From the NCBI RefSeq assembly GCF_032586235.1, contig NZ_JAWHTD010000019.1:7487-71486 (forward strand): a stretch of DNA of 64,000 bases, read 5' to 3'. Below the pieces are notes generated by a model. The model did no database searches. It was not told the DNA's origin and saw only the letters and a list, made by a program, of their open reading frames with translations. A program made the translations under genes and the position numbers. Positions 52,538 through 60,604 of the stretch are shown piece by piece. Numbering within the stretch: position 1 is the first letter of the stretch; each line of letters opens with the position of its first letter. Origin of the DNA: Aestuariicoccus sp032586235. GTDB taxonomy: Bacteria; Pseudomonadota; Alphaproteobacteria; Rhodobacterales; Rhodobacteraceae.

Positions 52538-53422
52538 ATGAGGGTCAGTGGGCTTTTGGCGCGCGGCGTCGGCGCGGTTTTCATCATGGCAACAAGCGTT
52601 CTTTGGGCCGGTGCGGGGCAGGCCGCGGTGACGTGCCCGCAGCAGCTGGCCGGAGGTGTGCCGGAGCGCGCAGCCGAGGCCCCCACGGGCAGCGCGGCGA
52701 TGTCACAGCTTCTGGAGATGCGCGGACGGCAGCGCGATGCAGAGGTCGTCCGGCATGTGCTGGCGGGCAATATTCCTCAGTTCCTGAGGCACCTTGCCCC
52801 CGTCAGCCTGACCGGCAAGGGCGCCGATGGAAAAACGCTACAGGTCACGCTGTGCGTGACGCCCGATTACCTTGCGGTGGGCGACGACCGGGATTTCGTG
52901 CGTGTGCCGATGGGTCTGGCCGCCGCCGCGCGGATCGCGACAGAGACCGGGTTCCTGCTGCCGACGCCGATGATGGTCGATGCGATCTACCGCCAGGCCG
53001 TCACGCGCCTGCCGCCGCAACCGATGAAGCCGACCGCACAGATGGAATCGACCGCCTATTTCGTCGCGCATAACCAGACGCTGGACGCCCTGCGCATGCA
53101 GGCCAAGGCCGATCCGGACGCGTTGACCGCAGGGCTGAAGAAGGACATTGTCCTGACGACCCGTCTGCGCAGCAAACCCGGGCGCGTGCCGATCTACGGC
53201 TGGCACCGGACCAACGGCAAGCCGATCCAGCCGCTGAGCTCGGTGCACGGCGCCGATTACGCCGATTACAGCCACGGGGTTCGGCTGGTCAGCCGCACGG
53301 CCTTTGTGAACGGCAAGCCCCGCGATCTGGCCGAGATCATCCAGGACCCCGCCCTGGCGCCCCTGATCAGCAGCGAAGGCCCCATCGCCGACCCCGAACG
53401 CCTTCTGGCCGCGCAATACTGA
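52538..53422 (+). CDS. Conserved secreted protein, unknown function
   Basis: 294 residues from ATG 52538. Signal peptide MRVSGLLARGVGAVFIMATS with cleavage after GQAA. The mature protein carries conserved blocks: FLRHLAPVSLTGKGADGK, LQVTLCVTPDYLAVGDDRDF, RVPMGLAAAARIA, and near the end YGWHRTNGKPIQPLSSVHGA, DYADYSHGVRLV. I have the impression these recur in many bacterial secreted proteins, but I cannot attach a known function. His/Asp clusters in the last block look like a possible active site. It stands alone after the LysR gene. Confidence 0.68.
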   Translation: MRVSGLLARGVGAVFIMATSVLWAGAGQAAVTCPQQLAGGVPERAAEAPTGSAAMSQLLEMRGRQRDAEVVRHVLAGNIPQFLRHLAPVSLTGKGADGKTLQVTLCVTPDYLAVGDDRDFVRVPMGLAAAARIATETGFLLPTPMMVDAIYRQAVTRLPPQPMKPTAQMESTAYFVAHNQTLDALRMQAKADPDALTAGLKKDIVLTTRLRSKPGRVPIYGWHRTNGKPIQPLSSVHGADYADYSHGVRLVSRTAFVNGKPRDLAEIIQDPALAPLISSEGPIADPERLLAAQY

Positions 53423-53506
53423 CGGGCGGGGGCGGGGAAGCCGAAGACGTCAACGACGGCCCCTTGCCCTGACGACGATGCGGGCGGGGCGGTCAGCTGT
53501 CGCAGC

Positions 53507-53698
53507 CTACCGTTCGGCCCGGTCAGGATCGTGCAGCGACCGTTTACCGCCATAGATCGCCCGGCCGGGTGCGCGCGACTGGCGTTCATGATGCGGGGCG
53601 TCGCTGGTCAGATGCCCTCGGTGACGGTTCCGGCCGCTTACGGCCCCAAGGAAAAGCAGGTCGATCGTATCGGAAAACGGTGACATCCAGCGGTTCAT
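53507..53698 (-). CDS. Possible small basic protein
   Basis: 63 codons starting MNRWMSPFSDTIDLLFLGAV, then a very basic tail rich in Arg and His (NRHRGHLTSDAPHHERQSRA). AAAGGGGGAATATCC immediately before the ATG is a strong ribosome site, the main reason for listing it. It is divergent from the XRE regulator at 53865. No known domain; it could be a spurious frame. Confidence 0.4.
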   Translation of the reverse strand: MNRWMSPFSDTIDLLFLGAVSGRNRHRGHLTSDAPHHERQSRAPGRAIYGGKRSLHDPDRAER

Positions 53699-53864
53699 GG
53701 ATATTCCCCCTTTGGGTCGGTTACCATGCCCGCAGCCTGTCCGCGCCTGCCCCCCGATCCCACCGATCCGATCCGGACCACCCCGTAAGAAACCCGTAAG
53801 TCGCTTGGGCAGTCGCCTGTTCTCTGGCATCCTGACGGGGAAACCCCTGACTTTGTTGTAGCCA

Positions 53865-54764
53865 ATGGCCGACTGGACCTCTCTTTTTGCCCGGAAGCTG
53901 CGCGCGCACCGCGCAGGTCGCGGCGGGCATGGGCGCATGACGCAGGAAGAGCTGGCCTGGGCGCTCGATGTCAGTGTGGACGCAATCAGCAAGTACGAGC
54001 GGTCGCTGTCCTACATCCGTGGCGATCTGGAACACCGCCTTGTGGAAAATCTGGGTTGGAGCCGGGAAGACGTCATAGCCTGCCGCGAGGACTGGGAACT
54101 GGGGCGTCCCAGAACGTCGGCGCCGTCCTACCGAATGCTGCGCGATACGGAAATTCTCGACGCGTTCGGCGGATCCGTGGAAGCGCTGAACAAGGCGGTG
54201 GCGGCGATGGAAACTGGCGACCCGGGCGACTTGCCGGACGGTTTCTCGGCGCGTGACACGATCTGGCGCGAAATCACGCAGGAAGGTGCCCTTACGGGCG
54301 TCTATGTCATGCGCGGGTCCGATCTGGTGGAGCATGTCGGCCTGATCTTCCCCGGCAGGCACCTCGAAACGCAATTCCAGGAATGCCGGTTCGACGAGGG
54401 CGAGCTTACCCCGCAGATGCTGAAACGCACGATCCTTCCCGGCGATTATTTCGCCTATTGTCCTGCCGTCTATGTCGCGCGCGGCCACGAGGCCGCCGCC
54501 CGGCTGCTGCTTTCAGGTTTCGTGAGCGTTTTGGAGGAACTGGCCGAGCGCGAGGTCTTCATCCGAGAAATCGGCGCCATCTCGGTCAACGCACTGGGCC
54601 GGCAGCTTTGCGAGGATCTTGGCCTTCGCTTTCACGGCGGACACAGGCGCTATGCCACCTACGATCTATGGGTTTTTCCGGGCGAAGATTTCGCCTCGTC
54701 GCTTTTCGGCCGGCGAAGTCCGAAGCTGCGGCAGGCATATCTGAGCCGGGACCGGTTCGAATGA
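53865..54764 (+). CDS. XRE-family regulator with long C-terminal domain
   Basis: 299 residues. Residues ~5-65 form a Cro/CI-type HTH (KLRAHRAGRGGHGRMTQEEL, then AWALDVSVDAISKYERSLSY). The remaining ~230 residues contain LTGVYVMRGSDLVEHVGLIF and ILPGDYFAYCPAVYVARGHE, an alpha/beta effector region I cannot name; it could be a ligand-binding or acyltransferase-like fold. Its 3' end converges with the FGE-like gene seven bases away. It may regulate the small divergent frame or the envelope genes. Confidence 0.75.
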   Translation: MADWTSLFARKLRAHRAGRGGHGRMTQEELAWALDVSVDAISKYERSLSYIRGDLEHRLVENLGWSREDVIACREDWELGRPRTSAPSYRMLRDTEILDAFGGSVEALNKAVAAMETGDPGDLPDGFSARDTIWREITQEGALTGVYVMRGSDLVEHVGLIFPGRHLETQFQECRFDEGELTPQMLKRTILPGDYFAYCPAVYVARGHEAAARLLLSGFVSVLEELAEREVFIREIGAISVNALGRQLCEDLGLRFHGGHRRYATYDLWVFPGEDFASSLFGRRSPKLRQAYLSRDRFE

Positions 54765-54771
54765 CAACCCG

Positions 54772-55755
54772 TTAGTCCAGCGTCTTGCAGCAGCGAAAGC
54801 CCAAGTGGTAGTTTTCGTGGCTCGACGGGCTCATGACCCGCGATCCGTGCCAGTAGGGCGCGCGCCAACGGCACCAGTCGGGATGGGCGCGGTACTTGTC
54901 CCAGATGAACCAGCTGCCTTTCATCTCGGTGACCCCCAGCTTGGTGCTGCCGCGGCTGGCCATCTGGTCGGGGGCCATCGGCAGGTTCATGTGTTCGGCC
55001 GCGTTGCCGTGCTGGTCGTAGACGCCAAGCGTGCTTTTGCAGTCGGGGAAGGCCCCGGTCGGATAAGTGTTGGACCCGCAACTGCGGTAGCCGCCGCCAT
55101 TGCAGGTGCTGCTTTTCTCGCTGTTCTGGGCGCAGATGCCAGTGCGGAACTGGGGGCCGTAGGCCCAGCTTTTGCTCGGTGCGTATTTGGTGTTGTGCAC
55201 GCTGCGCATCGCCGCGACCGAGCCGCGCCCAAAGGGGTAATCCGGTGGCTCGAGCGCGCCCGCGCAGGCACCCTCCCATTCATGCGCGTCGCAAAGCCGC
55301 TTACCGATGGCGGCGCAGGTCTGCGCGGCCTCGACGGCCTTGGTCCAGACGACGGGATAGGTGCAGGGGATGTTGGGAAACTCGAACATGTCGATGCAGG
55401 CGGTGGCGTCTTCGGGCCGCTGCGTCCGCGGATCGTAAAGCGGCGCCATGTAGCGGTCGCCGCAAATCCGCGCGTTGCGGCGGTTGTCGTATCCGGCAAC
55501 GCCGCCCGGAAGCCGCGCGGCGCATTGCGCAGGCGTCATCGGATGCCGGGTGATCGCGGGGTTGCCCTGCCCCATGACCGACGATCCGGCAAAGATCGCC
55601 TGCAGTTTCTGCATCTCGGCGGCGCTCAGGTCATGCACCTTGCGGAGCTGTTCGAAGAGCGCCGCGTTGGTCTCTTGCCGCGTCGTCTGCGCGGCGGTCT
55701 CCAACGGCAGCGCCAGCGCGGCCAGAAACATAAGGGCGCATAGACGCATGATCAT
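54772..55755 (-). CDS. Secreted FGE/SUMF1-like (sulfatase-modifying-factor domain) protein
   Basis: 327 residues from ATG 55755 behind AAGGAGGCTTTGCC. Signal peptide MIMRLCALMFLAALALPLET-AAA. The C-terminal ~220 residues follow the formylglycine-generating-enzyme-like pattern: CIDMFEFPNIPCTYPVVW, AAIGKRLCDAHEWEGACAG, YDQHGNAAEHM and YHLGFRCCKTLD. It holds many cysteines, likely disulfides in the periplasm. True FGE activity needs a specific Cys pair that I cannot confirm, so it may be a binding variant. Starts inside the last codons of the preceding gene (ATGA overlap). Confidence 0.75.
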   Translation of the reverse strand: MIMRLCALMFLAALALPLETAAQTTRQETNAALFEQLRKVHDLSAAEMQKLQAIFAGSSVMGQGNPAITRHPMTPAQCAARLPGGVAGYDNRRNARICGDRYMAPLYDPRTQRPEDATACIDMFEFPNIPCTYPVVWTKAVEAAQTCAAIGKRLCDAHEWEGACAGALEPPDYPFGRGSVAAMRSVHNTKYAPSKSWAYGPQFRTGICAQNSEKSSTCNGGGYRSCGSNTYPTGAFPDCKSTLGVYDQHGNAAEHMNLPMAPDQMASRGSTKLGVTEMKGSWFIWDKYRAHPDWCRWRAPYWHGSRVMSPSSHENYHLGFRCCKTLD

Positions 55756-57503
55756 GGCAAAGCCTCCTTGCGGGTGACGTAAAAGAGATCGCGGTTGTCC
55801 GCGAAGCCGATGAAGCGGGGCAGGATCGTGCCGTCGCGGGCCTTCTTCTCGATCAGCGCCATGCCGGGCACCAGATGGGCCACATGCACCTTGCCGCCCT
55901 TGGGCACGTAGAGCGCCAGATACGTGTGTTCGAGCGCGTTCATGTCGAGCAGCATGGCGTAGTCGCAGCCATAGGCCAGGAACGTGCGCGCCATGGCCGA
56001 AGGCGTGGCGGTCGAGAAATACCCGTAAAGCAGGTAACGCCGCCCGCCGGACGACGCCATGCAGGCCCCGGCCCGCAGCGTGCGCAATTCGGCCTCGGCC
56101 GAGCCCGACCAATTGCCGCCGCCCCATTGGGTGACCCGGTCGCCGGGAACGGCCTGGCCGGTGTCGGGGTCGGTCATGACCAACGGAACGCCGTTTTGCC
56201 GGGCAAATGCGATGCGCGGCAAGAGCGCGTTGTCGGCCTCTTGCCAGGTCTTCATCACGAGGGTCCCGTCGGTCAGGCCGTAAAGCGTCGACAGGTTGGG
56301 CTGAAGCTTGCTCAGGATCACGCCCTTTTCGATGAACCCGTAATGGTGGCCGAGGTTGAACGTGGCCATGTCGCCATACTTGAACGCACCGTGCCGGCGC
56401 TTGAACCCGGCGGTGAAGGTCGCCACGGCACGGTCGGCGATCACCGGGTTGACCATTCCCAGCATCACCAGCGGGCTTGCGGTGTTGATCCCGTCGGGCC
56501 CGGGCAGACCGCGCGGTCGGATCGACGCGGGCGGGCGGGGCGACCAGCCAAGCTCTGGATGGTCGGTGCCCAGGGCATAGCCGATCCCGTACATCCCGAG
56601 GTCGAAGGCGATCATGTAACCGGTGGCCTTGGCCTCGATCCCGTCAAGCCGGTTGGCGCCGGGGATCGCCATGATCTCGTCGCTGATGGCGCGCGGCTGA
56701 AAGGCGCTGGCAAAGACCCCGTCCAGCCCGTCGGCGGCGTACCACTGGCCCAGAGCCATGCGGCCCGGGTCGGCGTCCTTGAGCGCGATGTCGAGCAGCG
56801 TCGAGATCACCGGCTGGTCCTCTGGCGGCAGCTTGCCTTTCATCGGTGCGGGGCCGGGCGAGGATGCGGCAGGTCCACCCGGCGCGACCGCCTCAGAGGT
56901 CTCCAGCTCGGAATCCTTGAAAAAGCTGTCGCGCACGAACCGCACGATGGATTCGCCGCCCCAGACGTTCCGGCGCAGGAATTCCGCCGTGGCCTCGATA
57001 TTGGTGCGCGAGCCGGTCACGCGGTTGCGCAGGAACAGCGCGCCACCGCAGAGCGGCGCGTAGGCCAGACCACCGTCGCGCGCCGTTTTCAGCGCCGCAG
57101 CCCCGTCCGCCCAGGGCCGGCAGCGGGTGGCACCGGCCCCTTCGCCGATCACAAGCGCCGGTGCCTCGCCCGTGTCCAGCGCCACGTCGCCTTGCGACGG
57201 GTCGGCGTTTTCCAGATGGTATTGCGTTGGCTTGCCGTCAGGTGCGGCGCGCAGTTCCAGCAGAAACCACGCCCGCGTCGCCGGGTTGAGCGAGATCAGC
57301 GTGACATGCGTTCCGGCCTCGGCGTCAGCCGCCGAGACGGTCTGCCGAAAGGGTTGCAGGTCGAGCACGGACTTGGCGGCGACGGCTTCATAAGCCTCCC
57401 ACTGGCGGTCCAGCACGGCCGCGTCCTGAGCGGCGGATATGGACGGCATCGCGGCAAGTGCCATGATCAGGGCGGCGGCCTGCCAGTGCCATATGTTCTT
57501 CAT
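55752..57503 (-). CDS. Large secreted protein with possible phosphodiester-glycosidase-like C-terminal region
   Basis: 583 residues. Signal peptide MKNIWHWQAAALIMALAAMP-SISAAQ. The centre holds a Pro/Ala-rich linker (VAPGGPAASSPGPAPMKGKL). The C-terminal part has LVMKTWQEADNALLPRIAFA, RQNGVPLVMTDPD, LRTLRAGACMASSGGRRYLL, GYFSTATPSAMARTFLAYGC and DYAMLLDMNALEHTYLA, which resembles the pattern of NAGPA/phosphodiester-glycosidase domains (conserved LDGG-like region here LLDMNA). The usual glycines are missing, so the assignment is weak. Translationally coupled to the FGE-like gene and 25 bp after the epimerase gene. Confidence 0.6.
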   Translation of the reverse strand: MKNIWHWQAAALIMALAAMPSISAAQDAAVLDRQWEAYEAVAAKSVLDLQPFRQTVSAADAEAGTHVTLISLNPATRAWFLLELRAAPDGKPTQYHLENADPSQGDVALDTGEAPALVIGEGAGATRCRPWADGAAALKTARDGGLAYAPLCGGALFLRNRVTGSRTNIEATAEFLRRNVWGGESIVRFVRDSFFKDSELETSEAVAPGGPAASSPGPAPMKGKLPPEDQPVISTLLDIALKDADPGRMALGQWYAADGLDGVFASAFQPRAISDEIMAIPGANRLDGIEAKATGYMIAFDLGMYGIGYALGTDHPELGWSPRPPASIRPRGLPGPDGINTASPLVMLGMVNPVIADRAVATFTAGFKRRHGAFKYGDMATFNLGHHYGFIEKGVILSKLQPNLSTLYGLTDGTLVMKTWQEADNALLPRIAFARQNGVPLVMTDPDTGQAVPGDRVTQWGGGNWSGSAEAELRTLRAGACMASSGGRRYLLYGYFSTATPSAMARTFLAYGCDYAMLLDMNALEHTYLALYVPKGGKVHVAHLVPGMALIEKKARDGTILPRFIGFADNRDLFYVTRKEALP

Positions 57504-57528
57504 CGCCTCCTCCTCCCGTGGCGTCGGA

Positions 57529-58572
57529 TCAGATCACCATCTTCAGCAGTCTCAGCGCGCCGCGTTTCCACGGCACGCGATGGGTCACACCTGTCTGCGC
57601 CGCGATGCGGTCGCGGTTGGCCAGATACCATTCGAAATTGCGGATCAGCGCATCGCGGTTGGAATGGACCGGCTGGAACCCCAGCCGCGTCTTGGCGCGC
57701 TCGATGCTGACAAAGCTGTCCTTTGCCGCCGTCTCGTAGATCCATTTGTAGAGTGGCGACAGATTCAACGCCTCAAGCGCACGAAGCAGCCAGATTGCCG
57801 GGGCCGCAGGCAGCCCGATCACCCGCTTGCCGAACCCGGCCCGGTCCAGCACGGCCTGGAAACTGTCGCGCAGCGACCCGAATTCCTCGGCCCCGATGTT
57901 GAAGGTGTCATCGACGCGCGCCGCATCGCCGAAGGCGCAAAGCGTGACGGCCTGGTTCAGGTCGTCGACGTCCAGAAGCTGATAGAGGTTGTCGCCGGGC
58001 CCCAGCACCGGGAAGTGATGCCCGCCCGCGGCGAAATCGTAAAGCAGCTCGAACGCGCCCAGCCGTTCGGGGCCGACAAAGCTCTTGGGTCTGAGCACGG
58101 GTACGAGCATGCCCTTGCCCCGGAAGGACTCGCAAACCGCCTCGGCCTCGACCTTGGACTGGCCATAGGCCCCCACCCCTTGCAGCGGGTCGGTCTCGAT
58201 CAGGGGATGGTGGTCGGGAATGCCGTAGACCGCGGTCGAGGAGATATGGACGAACCGCTCGACACCACGTTCCAGCGCGGTGTCCAGCAGCATCCGCGTT
58301 CCCTCGGCATTGGTCGAGCGGATCTCGGCCGGATCCGCAAGCGGCAGGGCGGCAGCGCAATGCACCACGATATCGACGCCCGCGAAGGCCGCGTCATGCG
58401 CGGCGCGGTCGCGGATATCGGCCTGCAGCACCGAAATCCGCTCCGCTTCGGGATAGGCGAAGGGCGCGATATCCATGCTGCGAACCTCGTGCCCGCGCGC
58501 CAGCAGATACCGCACGAGGTTGATCCCCATGAAGCCGGCCCCGCCCGTCACCAAGATCCGTTGTCCTGTCAT
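57529..58572 (-). CDS. NAD(P)-dependent sugar epimerase/dehydratase (extended SDR)
   Basis: 347 residues from ATG 58572; a longer start lacks a ribosome site. The NAD motif TGGAGFMG is at residues 9-16, the active-site YGQSK (Tyr-xxx-Lys) mid-protein, and LRPKSFVGPERLGAFELLYD in the substrate domain. It is the extended SDR type that acts on nucleotide-sugars or sterol-like substrates. It heads the leftward operon with the two secreted proteins and is divergent from the HAD-UbiA gene, with an FNR-type box in the gap. Confidence 0.85.
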   Translation of the reverse strand: MTGQRILVTGGAGFMGINLVRYLLARGHEVRSMDIAPFAYPEAERISVLQADIRDRAAHDAAFAGVDIVVHCAAALPLADPAEIRSTNAEGTRMLLDTALERGVERFVHISSTAVYGIPDHHPLIETDPLQGVGAYGQSKVEAEAVCESFRGKGMLVPVLRPKSFVGPERLGAFELLYDFAAGGHHFPVLGPGDNLYQLLDVDDLNQAVTLCAFGDAARVDDTFNIGAEEFGSLRDSFQAVLDRAGFGKRVIGLPAAPAIWLLRALEALNLSPLYKWIYETAAKDSFVSIERAKTRLGFQPVHSNRDALIRNFEWYLANRDRIAAQTGVTHRVPWKRGALRLLKMVI

Positions 58573-58643
58573 TCGCGCAATCCCGGAAAATCGCCCCCTT
58601 GCACGCCGCGACACCACGGTCGCAAAGAAATGCGCCGGCGGTC

Positions 58644-58657
58644 TTGATCTGCCTCAA
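58644..58657. promoter_or_regulatory. FNR/FixK-type box TTGA-TCTGCC-TCAA
   Basis: TTGATCTGCCTCAA keeps the TTGA-N6-TCAA core; it differs from TTGAT-N4-ATCAA at one base. It lies 102 bp before the HAD-UbiA start and 71 bp before the divergent epimerase start, so it may serve either. Confidence 0.55.
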
Positions 58658-58759
58658 ATCCTTGCGCGTCGCTGGCCGGGTACAAAAATATGCAGATGAC
58701 CCGACCGGCACGAAAGCCCGGCAGGGCCGGCCAAAAGGAGCCTCAGGAACATTCGGCGC

Positions 58760-60175
58760 ATGGTTTCAGACGACACTGCCCCGGTCCCGCTCGTTCTCGA
58801 CGTGGACGGAACGCTGCTGCGCACCGATCTGCTGCTTGAAAGCCTTTGGGCCGCGCTTGGCCAAAGGCCCCTGGCGGCGGTGAAGGCGGTCTGGCGCTGG
58901 TACGGCGCGCCGTCGCGGCTGAAATACGAGCTGGCGGATATCGCCGCTCCGGCCATCGACCGCCTGCCGCTGCGCTCCTCTGTGCTGGATCTGGCGCAAG
59001 AGGCCCGGGCGGCGGGGCGCGATGTGCGGCTGGTGTCGGGGGCGGATCAGCGGCTGGTCGACGCGCTGGCCGCAAGGATCGGTTTGCCCGGGCCGCATTT
59101 CGGATCAACCCCCGGCCACAACCTGACAGGTGCTGCCAAGGCGGCGGTGCTGATGCGCGACTTCGGGGCGGGCGGCTATGATTTCGCCGGAGATTCGGCA
59201 AAAGATCTGGCGGCCTGGGAGGGCGCCCGCCGGATCGTCGCCGTGGCGCCCCCGGCCCCACTGCGCCGCAGGCTGGAGGCGACGGGCAAGCCGCTCGACC
59301 TGCTTGAGGACGGCTGGCGGCCCGGGACGCTCTTGCGCGAATTGCGGCCGCATCACTGGGTGAAATCCCTGCTGCTTTTCCTGCCGCTCGTGGCGGCGGG
59401 GGTCTTTGATCCGGCGGCGGTGCTGGCGGTCACGCTCGCGGCGGTCGCCTTTTCGTTTGCCGCCTCGGCGCTCTATATCCTGAACGATCTCTTCGATCTC
59501 GACGCCGACCGCCGCCACCCGGAGAAATGGAAGCGGCCCATCGCGTCGGGCGATCTGCCGATCCACGTGGCCATGACCGCCAGCGCGGTGCTGCTGGCGC
59601 TCGCGCTGGTGCTGGCGCTGGCGGCGGGGCCGCCGGTGGCGGGGCTGGTGGCGGTCTACATGGCGCTTGTCCTGGTCTATTCGCTGCGCGTCAAAGAGCT
59701 GCGCTGGATGGATGTCCTGCTGCTGGCCGGGCTTTATACCTTGCGGCTGGTCACCGGGGGTGTCGCGGCGGGGGTGTCGATCCCGCCCGTTCTGCTGGCG
59801 CTCGGCTTTGCGGTCTTTGCAGCCCTTGCCTGCGTCAAGCGGATCACCGCGCTCAGCCGGATCCGGATGCCCGGCCATCTGCCCCGGCGCGGCTATTCGG
59901 CGGCCGACCTGAGGCGCCTGGAATACCTGGCCTATATCGCGGTCGGTCTCGTGCCCGCGCTGTTCCTGTTCCACCTCGCGGGGGTCGGCGCCTCGGTCGG
60001 GCGGCACGGGCTGCTGGGCCTTTCGGTCGCGCTGATCACCTTCTGGCTCTTGCGTTTTGTCTGGCTGAGCGCCAAGGGCGCAGAGGATTACGACCCGGTG
60101 CAGTTCATGCTGAACGACCGGACCGGGCTGGCCATCGCCTTTGCCGGGCTTGTCAGCTTTCTGATCGCCGTCTGA
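58760..60175 (+). CDS. HAD phosphatase-UbiA prenyltransferase fusion
   Basis: 471 residues. Residues ~10-195 are a HAD-type phosphatase: LVLDVDGTLLRTDL (nucleophile DxDGT), and the motif IV GDSAKDLAAW. From about residue 205 follow about nine membrane segments of the UbiA superfamily with the Asp-rich motif ILNDLFDLDADRRHPEKW near residue 240. UbiA enzymes transfer polyprenyl groups; fusions of this type recall decaprenyl-phosphate phosphoribosyltransferase joined to the phosphatase of the next step. A PRPP synthetase gene 1.7 kb downstream fits that idea. Confidence 0.85.
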   Translation: MVSDDTAPVPLVLDVDGTLLRTDLLLESLWAALGQRPLAAVKAVWRWYGAPSRLKYELADIAAPAIDRLPLRSSVLDLAQEARAAGRDVRLVSGADQRLVDALAARIGLPGPHFGSTPGHNLTGAAKAAVLMRDFGAGGYDFAGDSAKDLAAWEGARRIVAVAPPAPLRRRLEATGKPLDLLEDGWRPGTLLRELRPHHWVKSLLLFLPLVAAGVFDPAAVLAVTLAAVAFSFAASALYILNDLFDLDADRRHPEKWKRPIASGDLPIHVAMTASAVLLALALVLALAAGPPVAGLVAVYMALVLVYSLRVKELRWMDVLLLAGLYTLRLVTGGVAAGVSIPPVLLALGFAVFAALACVKRITALSRIRMPGHLPRRGYSAADLRRLEYLAYIAVGLVPALFLFHLAGVGASVGRHGLLGLSVALITFWLLRFVWLSAKGAEDYDPVQFMLNDRTGLAIAFAGLVSFLIAV

Positions 60176-60181
60176 GCGGGC

Positions 60182-60592
60182 TCAGCCGGACCGGCCCGGC
60201 GCTTGAAAGACGAACCGGCGGTCGAGGTTGAATTTCACCAGATACCCCAGCGCCAGCCCGATCAACGCGCCAAGCTCGCGCATCGGATGGGTCTGCCAGA
60301 TCATCCAGAAGGCCGTCTCGAAACCCCAGAACAGCAGCGTCGTGCCGATCCCTGTGGCCGTGTAGAGCGTGAAAACGCGGCCCTCGTCGCGCCAGGGGCG
60401 CGGGGCATCGTGGAAAATCCAGGTCTTGTCCAGTGCGTATTTCAGCACCAGCCCGACGGCGGTTCCGAACATAAGCGCCGGCACGAACCAGCCATCATCC
60501 AGCCACAGGACAAGCCGCTGAGCGCCGAGATTTGCCAGGGTCGCCAGGGCGGCGAACCCGGCATAACGCAGAATGAGCGAAAGCGTCGTCAC
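60182..60592 (-). CDS. GtrA-family membrane protein
   Basis: 136 residues with four membrane segments; RYAGFAALATLANLGAQRLV and the second half GTTLLFWGFETAFWMIW plus the basic end LVKFNLDRRFVFQ are the GtrA pattern. GtrA-like proteins are proposed flippases or carriers of polyprenyl-linked sugars. It is convergent with the HAD-UbiA gene (6-bp gap) and 12 bp downstream of the phosphotransferase gene; a role in polyprenyl-phosphate sugar export would fit. Confidence 0.88.
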   Translation of the reverse strand: MTTLSLILRYAGFAALATLANLGAQRLVLWLDDGWFVPALMFGTAVGLVLKYALDKTWIFHDAPRPWRDEGRVFTLYTATGIGTTLLFWGFETAFWMIWQTHPMRELGALIGLALGYLVKFNLDRRFVFQAPGRSG

Positions 60593-60604
60593 CCCATCCC
60601 CGCC

